64,000 bases of DNA, from assembly GCA_003153505.1 (NCBI GenBank), contig PLZA01000015.1, positions 62,001-126,000 of the forward strand, in the 5' to 3' direction. Both the position numbers and the translations under genes were made by a program. Below are positions 18,854 through 27,827 of this stretch, piece by piece. The DNA is from Candidatus Dormiibacterota bacterium (GTDB lineage Bacteria; Chloroflexota; Dormibacteria; Aeolococcales; Aeolococcaceae). Each line of letters starts with the position of its first letter. Positions within the stretch are counted from its first letter, which is position 1. The notes beneath the pieces were generated by a model. The model saw nothing but the letters and a program-made list of their open reading frames with translations. It was not told the DNA's origin and searched no databases.

Positions 18854-20430
18854 TCGATCGTCGACGGCGGTTTGCTCGAGATGTCGTACACGACACGGTT
18901 GACCCCGGACACCTCGTTGACGATCCGCCGGCTGATCAAGCCGAGGACGTCGTACGGAACTCTCGCCCAGTCGGCGGTCATGCCGTCCTCGCTCTCGACG
19001 ATGCGGACCGCGACGACGTTGCCGTAGGTGCGGAAATCGCCCATGACGCCCACCGACGAGATCGGAGTCAGGATCGCGAACGACTGCCAGACCTTTCGGT
19101 ACAGCCCGCTGCGCTTGATCTCGTCGATGACGACCCAGTCGGCGGCGCGGAGCGTCTCGAGGCGTTCACGGGTCACCTCTCCGATGATGCGAATGGCGAG
19201 TCCGGGCCCCGGAAACGGCTGGCGGAACACCATGTCGTCGGGGAGCCCGAGCGCGAGCCCGACATTGCGGACCTCGTCCTTGAAGAGGTAGCGCAACGGC
19301 TCGACCAGCTCGAAGCGGAGGTTCTCCGGCAGGCCGCCGACGTTGTGATGGGTCTTGATCTTGGTCGCGTTGTGGGTGTCGTGCGACGTCGACTCGATGA
19401 CGTCGGGGTAGAGCGTTCCCTGGGCGAGAAAGTCGATCTCGCCGAGGCGCGTCGCCTGCTCCTCGAAGACGCGGATGAAGGTCGCGCCGATCCGGCGTCG
19501 CTTCTCCTCCGGGTCGACGACTCCGGCGAGCGCATCGAGGAACTGGTCGGTCGCGTCGACATGGACCAACCGGATATGGCGCTGCGTGGTCATCACGTCG
19601 ACGACCCGGTCGCCCTCGCCACGGCGGAGCAGACCGTTGTCGACGAAGACGCAGGTCAGCTGATCGCCGACGGCACGATGCACGAGTGTGGCGGCGACCG
19701 CCGAGTCGACGCCACCACTGAGTGCGCAGATGACCTTGCCATCGCCGATCTGCTGACGGAGCGCGTTGATGGTCATGTCGATGAACGACGCCGCTTGCCA
19801 GGTCCCTGCGCAGCCACAGACGTCGAGCAGGAAGTTGCGCAGGATGTCGCGTCCCAGGGGCGTGTGCGCCACCTCGGGATGGAACTGGATCCCGTAGCGA
19901 CGGCGCGGGCCGACGAAGGCGGCGCACGTCGAGTTGAGCGAGTGCGCGATCGGCCGGAAGCCGGTGGGTAGCTCGGTGACGACGTCGCCGTGCGACATCC
20001 ACACGGCGAGCTCCGCCGGCAGCTTCGCGAAGAGTCCGGCGGGCTCATCCACGGTCACCGATGCGTGTCCATACTCGCGTCGCTCCGCTGGAGCCACGAC
20101 GCCGCCGAGGTCCACCGCGAGCAGGTCCATCCCGTAGCAGATGCCGAGAATCGGGATGTCGAGATCGTAGAGCTTGGGGTCGGGGTGCGGCGCGCCTGAC
20201 TCGAACACCGAGGCCGGTCCACCGCTGAAGATGATGCCGCGCGGATCCCGCAGGCGAACCTCCTCGGCGCTGATGGTGCCGGGGACGAGTTCGCAGTACA
20301 CCTTGGCTTCGCGCACGCGGCGCGCGATCAACTGGCTGTACTGGCTCCCGAAGTCGAGGACGAGGATGGTGTCCTGGGCGACTGACGCAGGCGTGCGCGC
20401 CACCGCACCTGCGTCAGTCGCGACGGTCAT
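18844..20430 (-). CDS. guaA: GMP synthase (glutamine-hydrolysing)
   Basis: GuaA aminates XMP to GMP. The 528-residue protein has an N-terminal class I amidotransferase domain ([17 protein letters not shown], nucleophile Cys in GICYGM, HPEV pair) and a C-terminal ATP pyrophosphatase domain ([10 protein letters not shown]) followed by the dimerisation domain ending TIEWE. ATG 20430 is preferred over GTG 20433 because a GGGAGG lies 6 bases upstream of it. It follows guaB3 by about 20 bases and is co-transcribed with purD and purE. Confidence 0.96.
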   Translation of the reverse strand: MTVATDAGAVARTPASVAQDTILVLDFGSQYSQLIARRVREAKVYCELVPGTISAEEVRLRDPRGIIFSGGPASVFESGAPHPDPKLYDLDIPILGICYGMDLLAVDLGGVVAPAERREYGHASVTVDEPAGLFAKLPAELAVWMSHGDVVTELPTGFRPIAHSLNSTCAAFVGPRRRYGIQFHPEVAHTPLGRDILRNFLLDVCGCAGTWQAASFIDMTINALRQQIGDGKVICALSGGVDSAVAATLVHRAVGDQLTCVFVDNGLLRRGEGDRVVDVMTTQRHIRLVHVDATDQFLDALAGVVDPEEKRRRIGATFIRVFEEQATRLGEIDFLAQGTLYPDVIESTSHDTHNATKIKTHHNVGGLPENLRFELVEPLRYLFKDEVRNVGLALGLPDDMVFRQPFPGPGLAIRIIGEVTRERLETLRAADWVVIDEIKRSGLYRKVWQSFAILTPISSVGVMGDFRTYGNVVAVRIVESEDGMTADWARVPYDVLGLISRRIVNEVSGVNRVVYDISSKPPSTIEWE

Positions 20431-20450
20431 CACTGTCCTCCCACCGCTCC

Positions 20451-21611
20451 TCAGACCCCCATCCCGACACGCTGTTCGCGCTGCTGCACCTTGCCCTCGG
20501 TCTTGATCGACGGCGCGATCACCATCTCGGTCTCCTGGAACTCGGCGATCGTCCGCGCGCCGCAGACGCCCATCGCCGCCTTCAACGCTCCGACCAGGTT
20601 CATGCTGCCGTCGTCGACGTGCGCCGGTCCGAAGAGGATCTCGCGCAGTGTGCCCTTGATGCCGGTGCGGATTCGGGTCCCGCGGGGCAGATTGGGATCG
20701 GGTGTCGCCATACCCCAGTGGTTGCCGTGACCTGCGGCCTCCGCCGCCGACGCGAAGATCGATCCGATCATCACCGCGTCGGCGCCGCTCGCAAACGCCT
20801 TGGCAACGTCGCCGCCGAGACGCATCCCGCCATCGGTGATGATCGCGACTCGCTCGCCACTCCGCCGGAAGTGGTCGTCACGCGCTGCGGCGCAGTCGCT
20901 GGTTGCGGTGACCTGAGGCACCCCGACGCCGAGCACCGCGCGTGTGGTGCACGCCGCGCCCGGGCCGACCCCGACGAGCAGTCCCTTGATGCCGGTATCC
21001 ATCAACTCGAGAGCGGTGGCGTAGTCGACGCAGTTGCCGGCAACCACCGGGATGTCGACGGAGTGGGTCAACTCCGAAAATGAGAGGTGCTTGTACGACT
21101 TGCTGACGTGCCGGGCGGTGAGCACGGTGCCCTGCACCACGAGCATGTGGGCGCCGGCTTCCTGGACGATCGGAGCCCGGCGCTCCGCGTGTGCGGGCAC
21201 CGTCGAGACGGCGCATGCCACGCCCGCGCGGGTGATCTCCTCGATCCGCTGGCCGATGAGCCCGTCCTGCACCGGAGCCGTGTAGATCTTCTGGAGGAGC
21301 GTGTTGATCTGGTCGACGGGCGATTCGGCGATGGCTGACAGGACCTCGGCCGGGTCCTCATACCGGGTCTGCACGCCGTCGAGGTTGAGGACCGCCAGGC
21401 CGCCGAGGTGACCCATCTCCGCGGCGAAGCGAGTGTCGACGACGCCGTCCATGGCGGCGGCGAGGAATGGGATCTCCAGGGTGGTCCCGTTGACTGCGAA
21501 TGAGACGTCGATTTCAGCCGGATTGACCGTCACGCGGCCGGGGACCAGGGCAACCTCGTCGAACCCGTATGCCCGCCGGGCCCGTTTGCCTCTGCCCAAC
21601 TCGAACTCCAT
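20451..21611 (-). CDS. guaB3: GuaB3-family IMP dehydrogenase-related protein
   Basis: The 386-residue TIM-barrel protein belongs to the IMPDH/GMP reductase family in its GuaB3 form, which lacks the CBS pair. The N-terminus ([21 protein letters not shown]), the catalytic loop cysteine in [18 protein letters not shown] and the ITDGGMR and GADAVMIGS motifs are clear. The family oxidises IMP to XMP or acts as a related reductase, and here it is the first gene before guaA, fitting a GMP branch role. No CBS-containing GuaB is in the window. A TAGAAT box 6 bases upstream of the ATG suggests a leaderless transcript. Confidence 0.92.
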   Translation of the reverse strand: MEFELGRGKRARRAYGFDEVALVPGRVTVNPAEIDVSFAVNGTTLEIPFLAAAMDGVVDTRFAAEMGHLGGLAVLNLDGVQTRYEDPAEVLSAIAESPVDQINTLLQKIYTAPVQDGLIGQRIEEITRAGVACAVSTVPAHAERRAPIVQEAGAHMLVVQGTVLTARHVSKSYKHLSFSELTHSVDIPVVAGNCVDYATALELMDTGIKGLLVGVGPGAACTTRAVLGVGVPQVTATSDCAAARDDHFRRSGERVAIITDGGMRLGGDVAKAFASGADAVMIGSIFASAAEAAGHGNHWGMATPDPNLPRGTRIRTGIKGTLREILFGPAHVDDGSMNLVGALKAAMGVCGARTIAEFQETEMVIAPSIKTEGKVQQREQRVGMGV

Positions 21612-21617
21612 CTGGAG

Positions 21618-21623
21618 ATTCTA
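21618..21623 (-). promoter_or_regulatory. Probable -10 box (TAGAAT) of the guaB3-guaA-purD-purE operon
   Basis: TAGAAT on the minus strand ends 6 bases before the guaB3 ATG. The purB operon has the identical hexamer with 8-base spacing, so the two purine operons may share the same promoter type. Confidence 0.55.
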
Positions 21624-21667
21624 CAGGAGTGCTGCTGGTGTCCGGCCTTGGGATCGCACCATCTTGT

Positions 21668-21715
21668 GGCGGCCTGTCGGAGGACCCACCATATCTGGTG
21701 GTGCCTGTGGCCGCC
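21668..21715 (-). terminator. Nested hairpin downstream of gdhA, possible terminator
   Basis: An outer 7-bp GC stem (21668-21674 with 21709-21715) encloses an inner 6-bp stem (21686-21691 with 21696-21701) about 27-75 bases after the gdhA stop. It fits a terminator for gdhA, though no T-run follows in that direction. Confidence 0.35.
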
Positions 21716-21741
21716 CCGGGAGGCTCATTGCTCGGGCAGGA

Positions 21742-22998
21742 CTATGGATAGATCCCTCGAACGCGCGTCGCCTCGGCGACCTTGGTCACGGCGATGCGGA
21801 ACGCCGCATCGCGCAGCGTGACCCCGTGTGTCTGCGCCTCGGCCCTGACCTGCTGATAGCTGCGCGTCATGACCTCGCGAAGGCGGGAGTTCACCTCCCC
21901 TGAGCCCCAGAAATACGCCTGGATGTCCTGCACCCACTCGAAATAGGAGACGACAACGCCGCCGGCGTTGGCGAGGATGTCCGGGAGGATGAGCACCCCC
22001 TTGGCCTCGAGCATGGCGTCGGCCTCGGTGGTCAGCGGAGCGTTCGCACCCTCGGCGATCACCTTCGCGCGCACACGGTCCGCGTTGCGCTCGCTGATCT
22101 GCGCCTCGAAGGCGGCCGGGACGAGCACGTCCACGTCGAGTGTCAGGAGATCCTCGCGGTCGATCTGTTCGGCACCGCCGTAGTCCGCAAAGTGTCCGCC
22201 CTCCTCCTTGAGGTGGCGCAGCGCGGTGAGGTCGAGTCCCTCGGCGCGGTAGAGACCGCATGTGCTGTCGGACACGGCGACAACGGTCATGCCCTCAGCC
22301 GAGAGCAGTTCGGCGCACACACCACCGACCTTGCCGAATCCCTGGATTGCGACCCGCGCACCGGAGGGGTCCATTCCCGCGTCACGCATCGCGAGGATCG
22401 TGACCATGGTGATCCCGCGTCCGGGGCCGGTGAACCGACCTTCGGAACCACCAATCGATTGCGGCTTGCCGGTCACCGACGCCGGTACGGAAAACCCCGC
22501 ATGCATGGACAGCGTGTCCATGATCCATGCCATCACCTGCGGACCGGTGCCGAGGTCGGGCGCGGGAATGTCGCGATCCGGACCGACGATGAGCGAGATC
22601 TCCGTGGTGAACCGTCTGGTCAGCCGCTCCAGCTCGGTGAGGTTGAGCTCGTGCGGGTCGCAGATCACGCCACCTTTGGCGCCGCCGAACGGGACGTCGG
22701 CGACCGCGGTCTTCCACGTCATGTACATCGCCAGGGCTCGCGCATCGTCCAGCGTCATCGACGGGTGATAGCGAAGGCCCCCTTTCGCAGGTCCGCGGGC
22801 GATGTTGTGCTGCACGCGAAACCCGGTGAAGACTCGGAAGGAGCCGTCGTCCATCTCGACCGGGAAGTGCACCACCAGCTCGCGTTTGACCTCGCGCAGC
22901 ACGGCTCGCACGGAATCATCCAGCCCGATGGCGTCGGCGGTGGCGTCGAACTGCCGCTGAGCAATGCTCAGGGCGGAGCGCTCATTGGTCCCGGACAT
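21742..22998 (-). CDS. gdhA: Glu/Leu/Phe/Val dehydrogenase family, probable glutamate dehydrogenase
   Basis: The 418-residue protein has the family's N-terminal substrate domain (RGPAKGGLRYHP, MTWKTAVADVPFGGAKGGV with the catalytic lysines, PAPDLGT) and the C-terminal NAD(P) domain (VAIQGFGKVGG). It would interconvert glutamate with 2-oxoglutarate and ammonia. Coenzyme preference is not decided; the VAVSDS strand lacks an obvious NADP-binding basic residue, so NAD use is likely. The length matches hexameric bacterial enzymes of about 420 residues. It stands alone, with its own promoter and terminator-like hairpin. Confidence 0.92.
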   Translation of the reverse strand: MSGTNERSALSIAQRQFDATADAIGLDDSVRAVLREVKRELVVHFPVEMDDGSFRVFTGFRVQHNIARGPAKGGLRYHPSMTLDDARALAMYMTWKTAVADVPFGGAKGGVICDPHELNLTELERLTRRFTTEISLIVGPDRDIPAPDLGTGPQVMAWIMDTLSMHAGFSVPASVTGKPQSIGGSEGRFTGPGRGITMVTILAMRDAGMDPSGARVAIQGFGKVGGVCAELLSAEGMTVVAVSDSTCGLYRAEGLDLTALRHLKEEGGHFADYGGAEQIDREDLLTLDVDVLVPAAFEAQISERNADRVRAKVIAEGANAPLTTEADAMLEAKGVLILPDILANAGGVVVSYFEWVQDIQAYFWGSGEVNSRLREVMTRSYQQVRAEAQTHGVTLRDAAFRIAVTKVAEATRVRGIYP

Positions 22999-23009
22999 GC
23001 GCAGGCCGC

Positions 23010-23015
23010 ACTATA
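23010..23015 (-). promoter_or_regulatory. Probable -10 box (TATAGT) of gdhA
   Basis: TATAGT on the minus strand lies 11 bases before the gdhA ATG at 22998, giving a leader of a few bases at most. There is no ribosome-binding site, which fits initiation without a leader. Confidence 0.5.
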
Positions 23016-23079
23016 CGCAACTGGGCAGTGGTTTAGGTCGGTGCGGGCACCCCGGATTAGCGCGCCGACGCGACGTGTA

Positions 23080-23100
23080 GTTGCCTGCCATGGCAGCAAC
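23080..23100. promoter_or_regulatory. Palindrome in the gdhA/histone-like divergent region
   Basis: A 12-bp perfect palindrome (23085-23096) is flanked by GTTG (23080-23083) and CAAC (23097-23100), forming a nearly continuous inverted repeat with one unpaired base. It lies between the two divergent promoters and could be an operator. Role inferred. Confidence 0.35.
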
Positions 23101-23114
23101 ACGCTGCACAATCA

Positions 23115-23143
23115 TTGACAATCCCGATCACAACCAGCATGCT
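23115..23143 (+). promoter_or_regulatory. Probable promoter of the histone-like gene
   Basis: A perfect TTGACA (23115-23120) is followed after 17 bases by CATGCT (23138-23143), a weak -10. This is the only classical -35 that stands out in the window. The gene has a leader of about 60 bases and a strong ribosome-binding site, unlike the many leaderless genes around it. Confidence 0.45.
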
Positions 23144-23207
23144 ATGCCCCGAACGATAGGAGGTTTTGGACATCCCCTGTCACAAACAACAAGGAGGCCC
23201 ATAGGAT

Positions 23208-23930
23208 ATGGCCAGGACCAGACGTAGGAGAGGCGGCGTCGAGAAGGCCGTCAAACGCACCGTGAGGCGCGTAGGGACGACAGCTCGCCGTCGCGCACCC
23301 GCCGCTGGTGGCGATCTCGTGAAGGCGGTGCACAACCTCGTGAAGGCGTTGCCCGTCGGCGAGCTGGAAAAGCGACTTGCGGGCCTCGAGAAGACAGTCG
23401 CGCGGCTCGAAGGGAGCCTGCGTGGCGCAGCCAAGCGCGCGACCACCGCAGTCCGCGGTACCAAGCGCACGACTGCGAAACGCGCAACCGCAAAACGCGG
23501 CACCGCCAAGCGGGCAACTGCGAAGCGGGCAACCGCCAAGCGGGCGACTGCAAAGCGCGCCGGCGCCAAGAAGACCACGGCACGCAAGACCACGGCACGC
23601 AAGACCACGGCGCGCAAGACCACGGCCCGTAAGCCGGCGGCGCGCAAGACCACCGCGCGCAAGACCACGGCCCGTAAGGCGGCGGCGCGCAAGACCACGG
23701 CTCGGAAGCCGGCGGCGCGCAAGACCACCGCGCGCAAGACCACTGCCCGGAAGACGACGGCACGCAAGCCCGCCGCCGCACGGAAGACCACGGCGCGCAA
23801 GACCACGGCCCGTAAGCCGGCGGCCGCACGCAAGACCACCGCACGCAAGCCGGTGACCCGGCGCCGCGTGGTTCGCAAGCCCGTCGCAGCACCGCCCGCA
23901 GCGGCACCGGCGACGACGACACCGAGCTGA
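23208..23930 (+). CDS. Histone H1-like Lys/Ala-rich DNA-binding protein
   Basis: The 240-residue protein has an N-terminal segment of about 85 residues rich in Arg, with a short amphipathic helix (LEKRLAGLEKTVARLEGSL), followed by roughly 125 residues of five-residue repeats such as KRATA and RKTTA, and an Ala/Pro tail. The composition is that of histone H1-like or HU-tail proteins that bind and compact DNA. An AAGGAGG (23191-23197) lies 10 bases before the ATG and a TTGACA promoter lies upstream, suggesting high expression. The repeats are encoded by near-identical 15-base units (about 23575-23860), so the length may vary between strains. A strong terminator follows. Confidence 0.85.
   Translation: MARTRRRRGGVEKAVKRTVRRVGTTARRRAPAAGGDLVKAVHNLVKALPVGELEKRLAGLEKTVARLEGSLRGAAKRATTAVRGTKRTTAKRATAKRGTAKRATAKRATAKRATAKRAGAKKTTARKTTARKTTARKTTARKPAARKTTARKTTARKAAARKTTARKPAARKTTARKTTARKTTARKPAAARKTTARKTTARKPAAARKTTARKPVTRRRVVRKPVAAPPAAAPATTTPS
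23575..23860 (+). repeat. 15-bp tandem repeats encoding KTTAR/KPAAR units
   Basis: Near-identical 15-base units follow each other in frame within the histone-like gene, differing mainly at third positions and at the Thr-Thr versus Pro-Ala codons. Slippage or recombination would change the length without breaking the frame. Confidence 0.8.
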
Positions 23931-23966
23931 GGCAAGCCACCCCAGCTTTCAACCTTTCGTAGCTCA

Positions 23967-23996
23967 GAAGGCCTCCGGCCGGTGCCGGGGGCCTTC
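23967..23996 (+). terminator. Rho-independent-like terminator of the histone-like gene
   Basis: A 13-bp stem (23967-23979 with 23984-23996, one G-T pair) with a 4-base loop lies about 36 bases after the stop codon of the histone-like gene. The T-run is short (TTCTTCG), but the stem is very stable. Confidence 0.7.
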
Positions 23997-24004
23997 TTCG
24001 TGTC

Positions 24005-24050
24005 ACTGAAGCGACGCGTCGAGTCGGAAGGCGAAGCGCGTCGCTTCAGT
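24005..24050. terminator. 14-bp perfect inverted repeat overlapping the threonine aldolase stop
   Basis: Positions 24005-24018 are exactly complementary to 24037-24050 with an 18-base loop. The right arm covers the stop codon (24046-24048) of the minus-strand threonine aldolase gene. It is a probable terminator for that gene and a second barrier to transcription from the histone-like gene. Confidence 0.6.
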
Positions 24051-25080
24051 CGGAAAGGACACGAGCGATCACCGCCGCGGCGCGACTGACGCCGGCGGCA
24101 TCCACGCCCAGGTGGGTCACGCACCGGAGCGTGCGCGGGCCCATGGCGCTCACCAGCACGTCGTGCTCGCGCATCCCGGCGGCGAGTTCCGCGGCGGACG
24201 CCTCGGTGTCGAACATGACGATGTTGGTCGCAACCGCCGGCCGACGGAGCGTCGCTCCCGGACACCCGGCGATCGCGTCGGCGATCACCTTCGCATTGGC
24301 ATGGTCGTCGGCGAGCCGATCGAAATTGTGCTCGAGCCCGTACAGCCCCGCAGCAGCGATGACGCCCGCCTGGCGCATGCCCCCACCGAGCCGTTTGCGC
24401 CATCGCCGGACCGAGACGATCGTCTCCGGGTCCCCGGCGACCACCGATCCGACCGGTGCGCCGAGTCCTTTGCTGATGCAGACCGTGACGGTGTCGCACT
24501 GGGTCACCAGATCGGCGGGCGCGACGCCGAGTGCCACCGCGGCGTTGAACAACCGTGCGCCGTCGCAGTGCACTCGGAGCCCGCGGGCGTGTGCCGCATG
24601 CGCCGCCTCATGCACCTGAGCCGCGTCGATGGCGGCGCCACCGCGTCGGTTGTGCGTGTTCTCGATGCAGAGGAGCGTGGTCACCGGCTGATGGACATCC
24701 GGCTCACGCACCGCTGCCGCGATGGCGCCGGCATCAGGGATGCCGTTCTCCATCTCGAGGACGCGGAGCTGGACACCCGCGACGATCGCCGCGCCGCCGA
24801 CCTCGTACACGACAACGTGCGCCTGGGCGTCGGCGATGACCTCGTCGCCCGGGCGGGTCTGCGCAGCCACGCACGCAAGATTGCCCATGGTCCCGCTGGG
24901 CACGAACACCGCCGCCTGCTTGCCGAGCAGTCGCGCCATCTCGTCCTCGAGACGTCGCACCGTCGGGTCCTCACCCCAGACATCGTCACCGACCTCGGCG
25001 TGCGCCATCGCAGCGCGCATCCCCGCGTCGGGAACGGTCAGCGTGTCACTGCGGAGGTCGACGATGTCCTGCGCCGGCAT
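24046..25080 (-). CDS. ltaE: Low-specificity L-threonine aldolase
   Basis: The 344-residue PLP fold-type I protein begins DLRSDTLT and contains EVGDDVWGEDPTV, FVPSGTMGNL, ENTHNRRGG, HCDGARLFNAAVALG and the PLP lysine in CISKGLGAPVGS, all typical of threonine aldolases. It cleaves L-threonine or L-allo-threonine to glycine and acetaldehyde in the cytoplasm. The start overlaps the 3' end of the diguanylate cyclase by 35 bases, so it is the last gene of a three-gene minus-strand unit. Glycine production could feed purine and one-carbon pathways encoded nearby, an inference only. Confidence 0.93.
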   Translation of the reverse strand: MPAQDIVDLRSDTLTVPDAGMRAAMAHAEVGDDVWGEDPTVRRLEDEMARLLGKQAAVFVPSGTMGNLACVAAQTRPGDEVIADAQAHVVVYEVGGAAIVAGVQLRVLEMENGIPDAGAIAAAVREPDVHQPVTTLLCIENTHNRRGGAAIDAAQVHEAAHAAHARGLRVHCDGARLFNAAVALGVAPADLVTQCDTVTVCISKGLGAPVGSVVAGDPETIVSVRRWRKRLGGGMRQAGVIAAAGLYGLEHNFDRLADDHANAKVIADAIAGCPGATLRRPAVATNIVMFDTEASAAELAAGMREHDVLVSAMGPRTLRCVTHLGVDAAGVSRAAAVIARVLSD

Positions 25081-27127
25081 TGCTCTCGCCCTGGGTCACC
25101 GCTGCATGCTGACCCATCGACGGTCCGGCGTGCGCCCGCGGTGCTTGCAGCTCGCGTGCCATGCACGTCCGATCCCGCCCTGACCGCTTGGCCTCATACA
25201 GCGCATCGTCGGCAAGGTCGAACAGTTCGCTCGCGCGCTCCGTGTCCTCCGGGTACGCCGCCACGCCGACACTCACGGTGAGTCGCGCGGCAGGGCGATC
25301 CGGAAGCTCAACGTCCGTCGTCGCGACCGCGAGGCGGATCTTCTCGGCGACCGTGAAAGCCTCGTGGGCGGAGGTATTCGGCATCAACACCACGAACTCC
25401 TCCCCGCCGTAGCGTGCGGTCAGGTCCGCACGGCGGACATTGCTGAGCACCGTTGAGGCGAAGGTCGACAGTGCCAGGTCGCCGGCATGGTGACCGTGAC
25501 TGTCGTTGAGCGCCTTGAAGTGGTCGATGTCGAGCATGAGGATCGCGAGCGGTGCTCCCAGACGCTCGGCGAGGGCAGCCTGCTGACCGAGCGAGTCGAT
25601 CAGAAACCGATGGTTGTAGAGGCCGGTCAGGTCATCGACGCTCGCCTGGCGCTGCACCATGGCGAGAAACCGGTACCGCTCCAGAGCCAGCGAGATCTGC
25701 TCCGCCGTGGAAGCGACAAGGTCGGTGTCGCCGGCCGTGAACGCACCCGCCTGACCGGCGACCGCGAGGACGCCATGCACGTGCTTGCCAAGACGGAGTG
25801 GCGCGACACAGAACTCACGAACGTCGAGCCTCGCCTCCGGGGCAGCGGCCGTGGCGCCCAGGATGATGGCCCCGAGTCCGCGATAGCGATACCCCTCCCC
25901 GAGCGGCCCGTTGCCTTCAAGAAAGCCGTCGAAGGTGACGTGACGGCGGCCGTCGGCGACCGCGAACGCATCGCTCATCTCCGACCCGTTCACGACGATC
26001 ATCGCGAGATCAACCTCCAGTGATCCGCGCAGCGCGGCGCAGACATTGGCGAGCGCCGCGTCGAGCGGCTGCGCGAGGCTGAGCTCCATCGCAACCGTGG
26101 CGCGCGTCGCGGTGGTGCGCATGGTGGAGCGCACCTGCGTGCGCATCGCCTCGAAGCTGGCGCCGAGACGTCCGATCTCATCCACCGAAGCCGTGTCGAC
26201 GGGGCGGTCGAAATCGCCGCCCTCGAGCGCCACGACGGCACTGTCCAGGCGCTGCAGCGGGCGGCGCAGATCGATCTGCACGACGACCACGATGAACAGC
26301 ATCGCGACGAGGATCACTCCCAACAGCAGGAGCACCGACTGCCAGCCCACGGTTGGCCCGGAGAAGGGCGTCGCCACCGCCAGTGTGAATCCGGCGCCGA
26401 CCGAGGTCGATGCGACGGCGAACTGCTGCGAATCCAGCGACACGATCGCGGCTCGGGGAGTGGCAATCGCGGGGGTGAGTTCTCGTGTCAGCGATGCCTG
26501 GCTGCTCGCCGCCGTGCGCGTCCGGCCGTCGCGAATCAGCAGGATACCCACCGGATCCGCGCTCGTCCCGATGTTGTGCGCGAGCGCATTGATGAGCGTC
26601 GGGTCAAGGGGTCGGGCCACGAATGCGGTTGCCGTGCTTCCGGGGACGGGTGAGACGGCGACGAGCCACGCGCGACCGTCGGGCGACGCCGCGGTGGCGG
26701 CACCTGCGCTCGCGGCGCCGGCCACGCTGTTCGCGAGGGCGATCGCAATCGGCGTGGCCCCCTGCACCGCGATGATAGTGCCGCCCGGCTGCACGACTCC
26801 GAGCAGGTCGCCGGTGCCGATCACCGAGCCGTCCTGGGCAAGCGTGGCGTGCACCGCAGACGGAGAGTCGACGTCGTGGTCGGCGGCGAGCTGGCGACCA
26901 ACCCCCGCGATGAAGGTCGCCAATGACGAGCGCTGCCCGTCGATCAGGCTGGCTACGATCGACACCCGATCGGTGGCGCTGCTCTCAGCCTCGGCGCGCG
27001 CGCTCGCCTCGGCGAGCATCAGCGGCACTGCGGCGGTGGCCATGCCGGCGACCAGGATCACTGCCGCGAATTTCAGAGAGAACGATGCACCCCGCCAGAT
27101 GCCGCTCAACCAACGCACCCCTCGCAT
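25046..27127 (-). CDS. Membrane-bound diguanylate cyclase (HAMP-GAF-GGDEF)
   Basis: The 693-residue protein has two transmembrane helices (about 16-42 and 263-286) around a periplasmic-side sensor domain, then a HAMP linker (with DEIGRLGASFEAM), a GAF-like domain (about 345-490) and a GGDEF domain whose active motif is GGEEF (574-578). The RRAD five residues before it is a product-inhibition I-site. It should make cyclic di-GMP in response to an external ligand. There is no EAL domain. The C-terminal 35 residues are disordered-looking and the gene end overlaps the threonine aldolase start. Confidence 0.93.
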   Translation of the reverse strand: MRGVRWLSGIWRGASFSLKFAAVILVAGMATAAVPLMLAEASARAEAESSATDRVSIVASLIDGQRSSLATFIAGVGRQLAADHDVDSPSAVHATLAQDGSVIGTGDLLGVVQPGGTIIAVQGATPIAIALANSVAGAASAGAATAASPDGRAWLVAVSPVPGSTATAFVARPLDPTLINALAHNIGTSADPVGILLIRDGRTRTAASSQASLTRELTPAIATPRAAIVSLDSQQFAVASTSVGAGFTLAVATPFSGPTVGWQSVLLLLGVILVAMLFIVVVVQIDLRRPLQRLDSAVVALEGGDFDRPVDTASVDEIGRLGASFEAMRTQVRSTMRTTATRATVAMELSLAQPLDAALANVCAALRGSLEVDLAMIVVNGSEMSDAFAVADGRRHVTFDGFLEGNGPLGEGYRYRGLGAIILGATAAAPEARLDVREFCVAPLRLGKHVHGVLAVAGQAGAFTAGDTDLVASTAEQISLALERYRFLAMVQRQASVDDLTGLYNHRFLIDSLGQQAALAERLGAPLAILMLDIDHFKALNDSHGHHAGDLALSTFASTVLSNVRRADLTARYGGEEFVVLMPNTSAHEAFTVAEKIRLAVATTDVELPDRPAARLTVSVGVAAYPEDTERASELFDLADDALYEAKRSGRDRTCMARELQAPRAHAGPSMGQHAAVTQGESNAGAGHRRPPQ

Positions 27128-27136
27128 CGGCTCGGC

Positions 27137-27760
27137 TCAGCCGGACCGGCGAACCAGCACGAGGGACGCGACGGCGATCGCCGCGGCGACGAGGAATGTC
27201 GAGATCGCGATCACGTACATCGCGCCTCGGACGGGGCCACCGGGGCTGACCGGACTGACCGCCGGTATGGTGAGCGTCGGCGGTGCGAGCACCGGCGGCC
27301 GGAGCGCGAGGGCCGGCGGTGGAGTGGTCGCCCGCCGGGGCGATGGGCTGGGTGCCGTCGCGGTTGCGCCCTCCGAACGAGAGGGCACGACCGCGGCGCG
27401 GCGTGGTCGCGGCGTCGATGTCGGGGTGCGAGCAGGCGCCGCGGATGGCGCCGGCGTTGGCGTCGCTGTCGGTGTTGGTGTTGGTGTTGGTGTTGGCGTG
27501 GGCGTGGGTGTCGGTGTTGGGGTCGGCGACGGTGTCGGCGACGGTGTGCAGCAGTGGTCGTCATCGCCGGGGCCATCCGACCAGCCCTGGGGGCAGTGCT
27601 CGTCGTGGTCAATGGGCCGGTCCGAGCCGTCGCGCGATGCCGACAGGTCGCCATGACGCGATGAATCCGCCGCGGCTGCCGGCACGTCGAGTGGCCCCAG
27701 GAGGATCAAGAACAGCGACGCGCCGGCGATCAACATCAAGAGCGCGCGTCTAATCAGCAA
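27137..27760 (-). CDS. Secreted/surface Pro-Thr repeat protein with C-terminal membrane anchor
   Basis: The 207-residue protein has an N-terminal signal helix (about 5-30), a short acidic segment with three Cys (EHCPQGW and DDHCCT), a run of Pro-Thr dipeptides, a Pro-rich stretch and a C-terminal transmembrane helix followed by RRSG. It looks like a short wall-spanning stalk. I do not recognise a family. The TTG at 27760 is used as start because a GGAGGTGA lies just upstream; the next codon CTG is an alternative. A TAGCAT sequence lies upstream as a possible -10. It is followed by the diguanylate cyclase after 9 bases. Confidence 0.6.
   Translation of the reverse strand: MLIRRALLMLIAGASLFLILLGPLDVPAAAADSSRHGDLSASRDGSDRPIDHDEHCPQGWSDGPGDDDHCCTPSPTPSPTPTPTPTPTPTPTPTPTPTATPTPAPSAAPARTPTSTPRPRRAAVVPSRSEGATATAPSPSPRRATTPPPALALRPPVLAPPTLTIPAVSPVSPGGPVRGAMYVIAISTFLVAAAIAVASLVLVRRSG
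27464..27547 (-). repeat. Six-base repeats encoding Pro-Thr dipeptides
   Basis: A run of imperfect hexamers (GTTGGT/GTCGGT type on the plus strand) encodes consecutive Pro-Thr in the surface protein. Unit changes would keep the frame and alter stalk length. Confidence 0.75.
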
Positions 27761-27801
27761 GTCACCTCCGCGTCGATGCTACGGCCGCTTTCGGTGAGAC
27801 T

Positions 27802-27818
27802 TGTGACCGAAATGTGAC
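27802..27818. promoter_or_regulatory. TGTGAC direct repeats spaced one helical turn apart
   Basis: TGTGAC occurs at 27802-27807 and 27813-27818, an 11-base period, in the 67-base gap between the divergent surface-protein gene and the 179-residue hypothetical gene. This could be a regulator-binding site serving both genes. Inference from spacing alone. Confidence 0.3.
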
Positions 27819-27827
27819 ACTTTTCAG

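Noticed and set aside
23180-24499. A 439-codon open frame on the minus strand opposite the histone-like gene
   Set aside because: Its sequence is a low-complexity Arg/Ala/Val pattern that mirrors the repeats of the plus-strand gene, and it runs through the terminator hairpins and into threonine aldolase. It is an antisense shadow of high-GC repeats.
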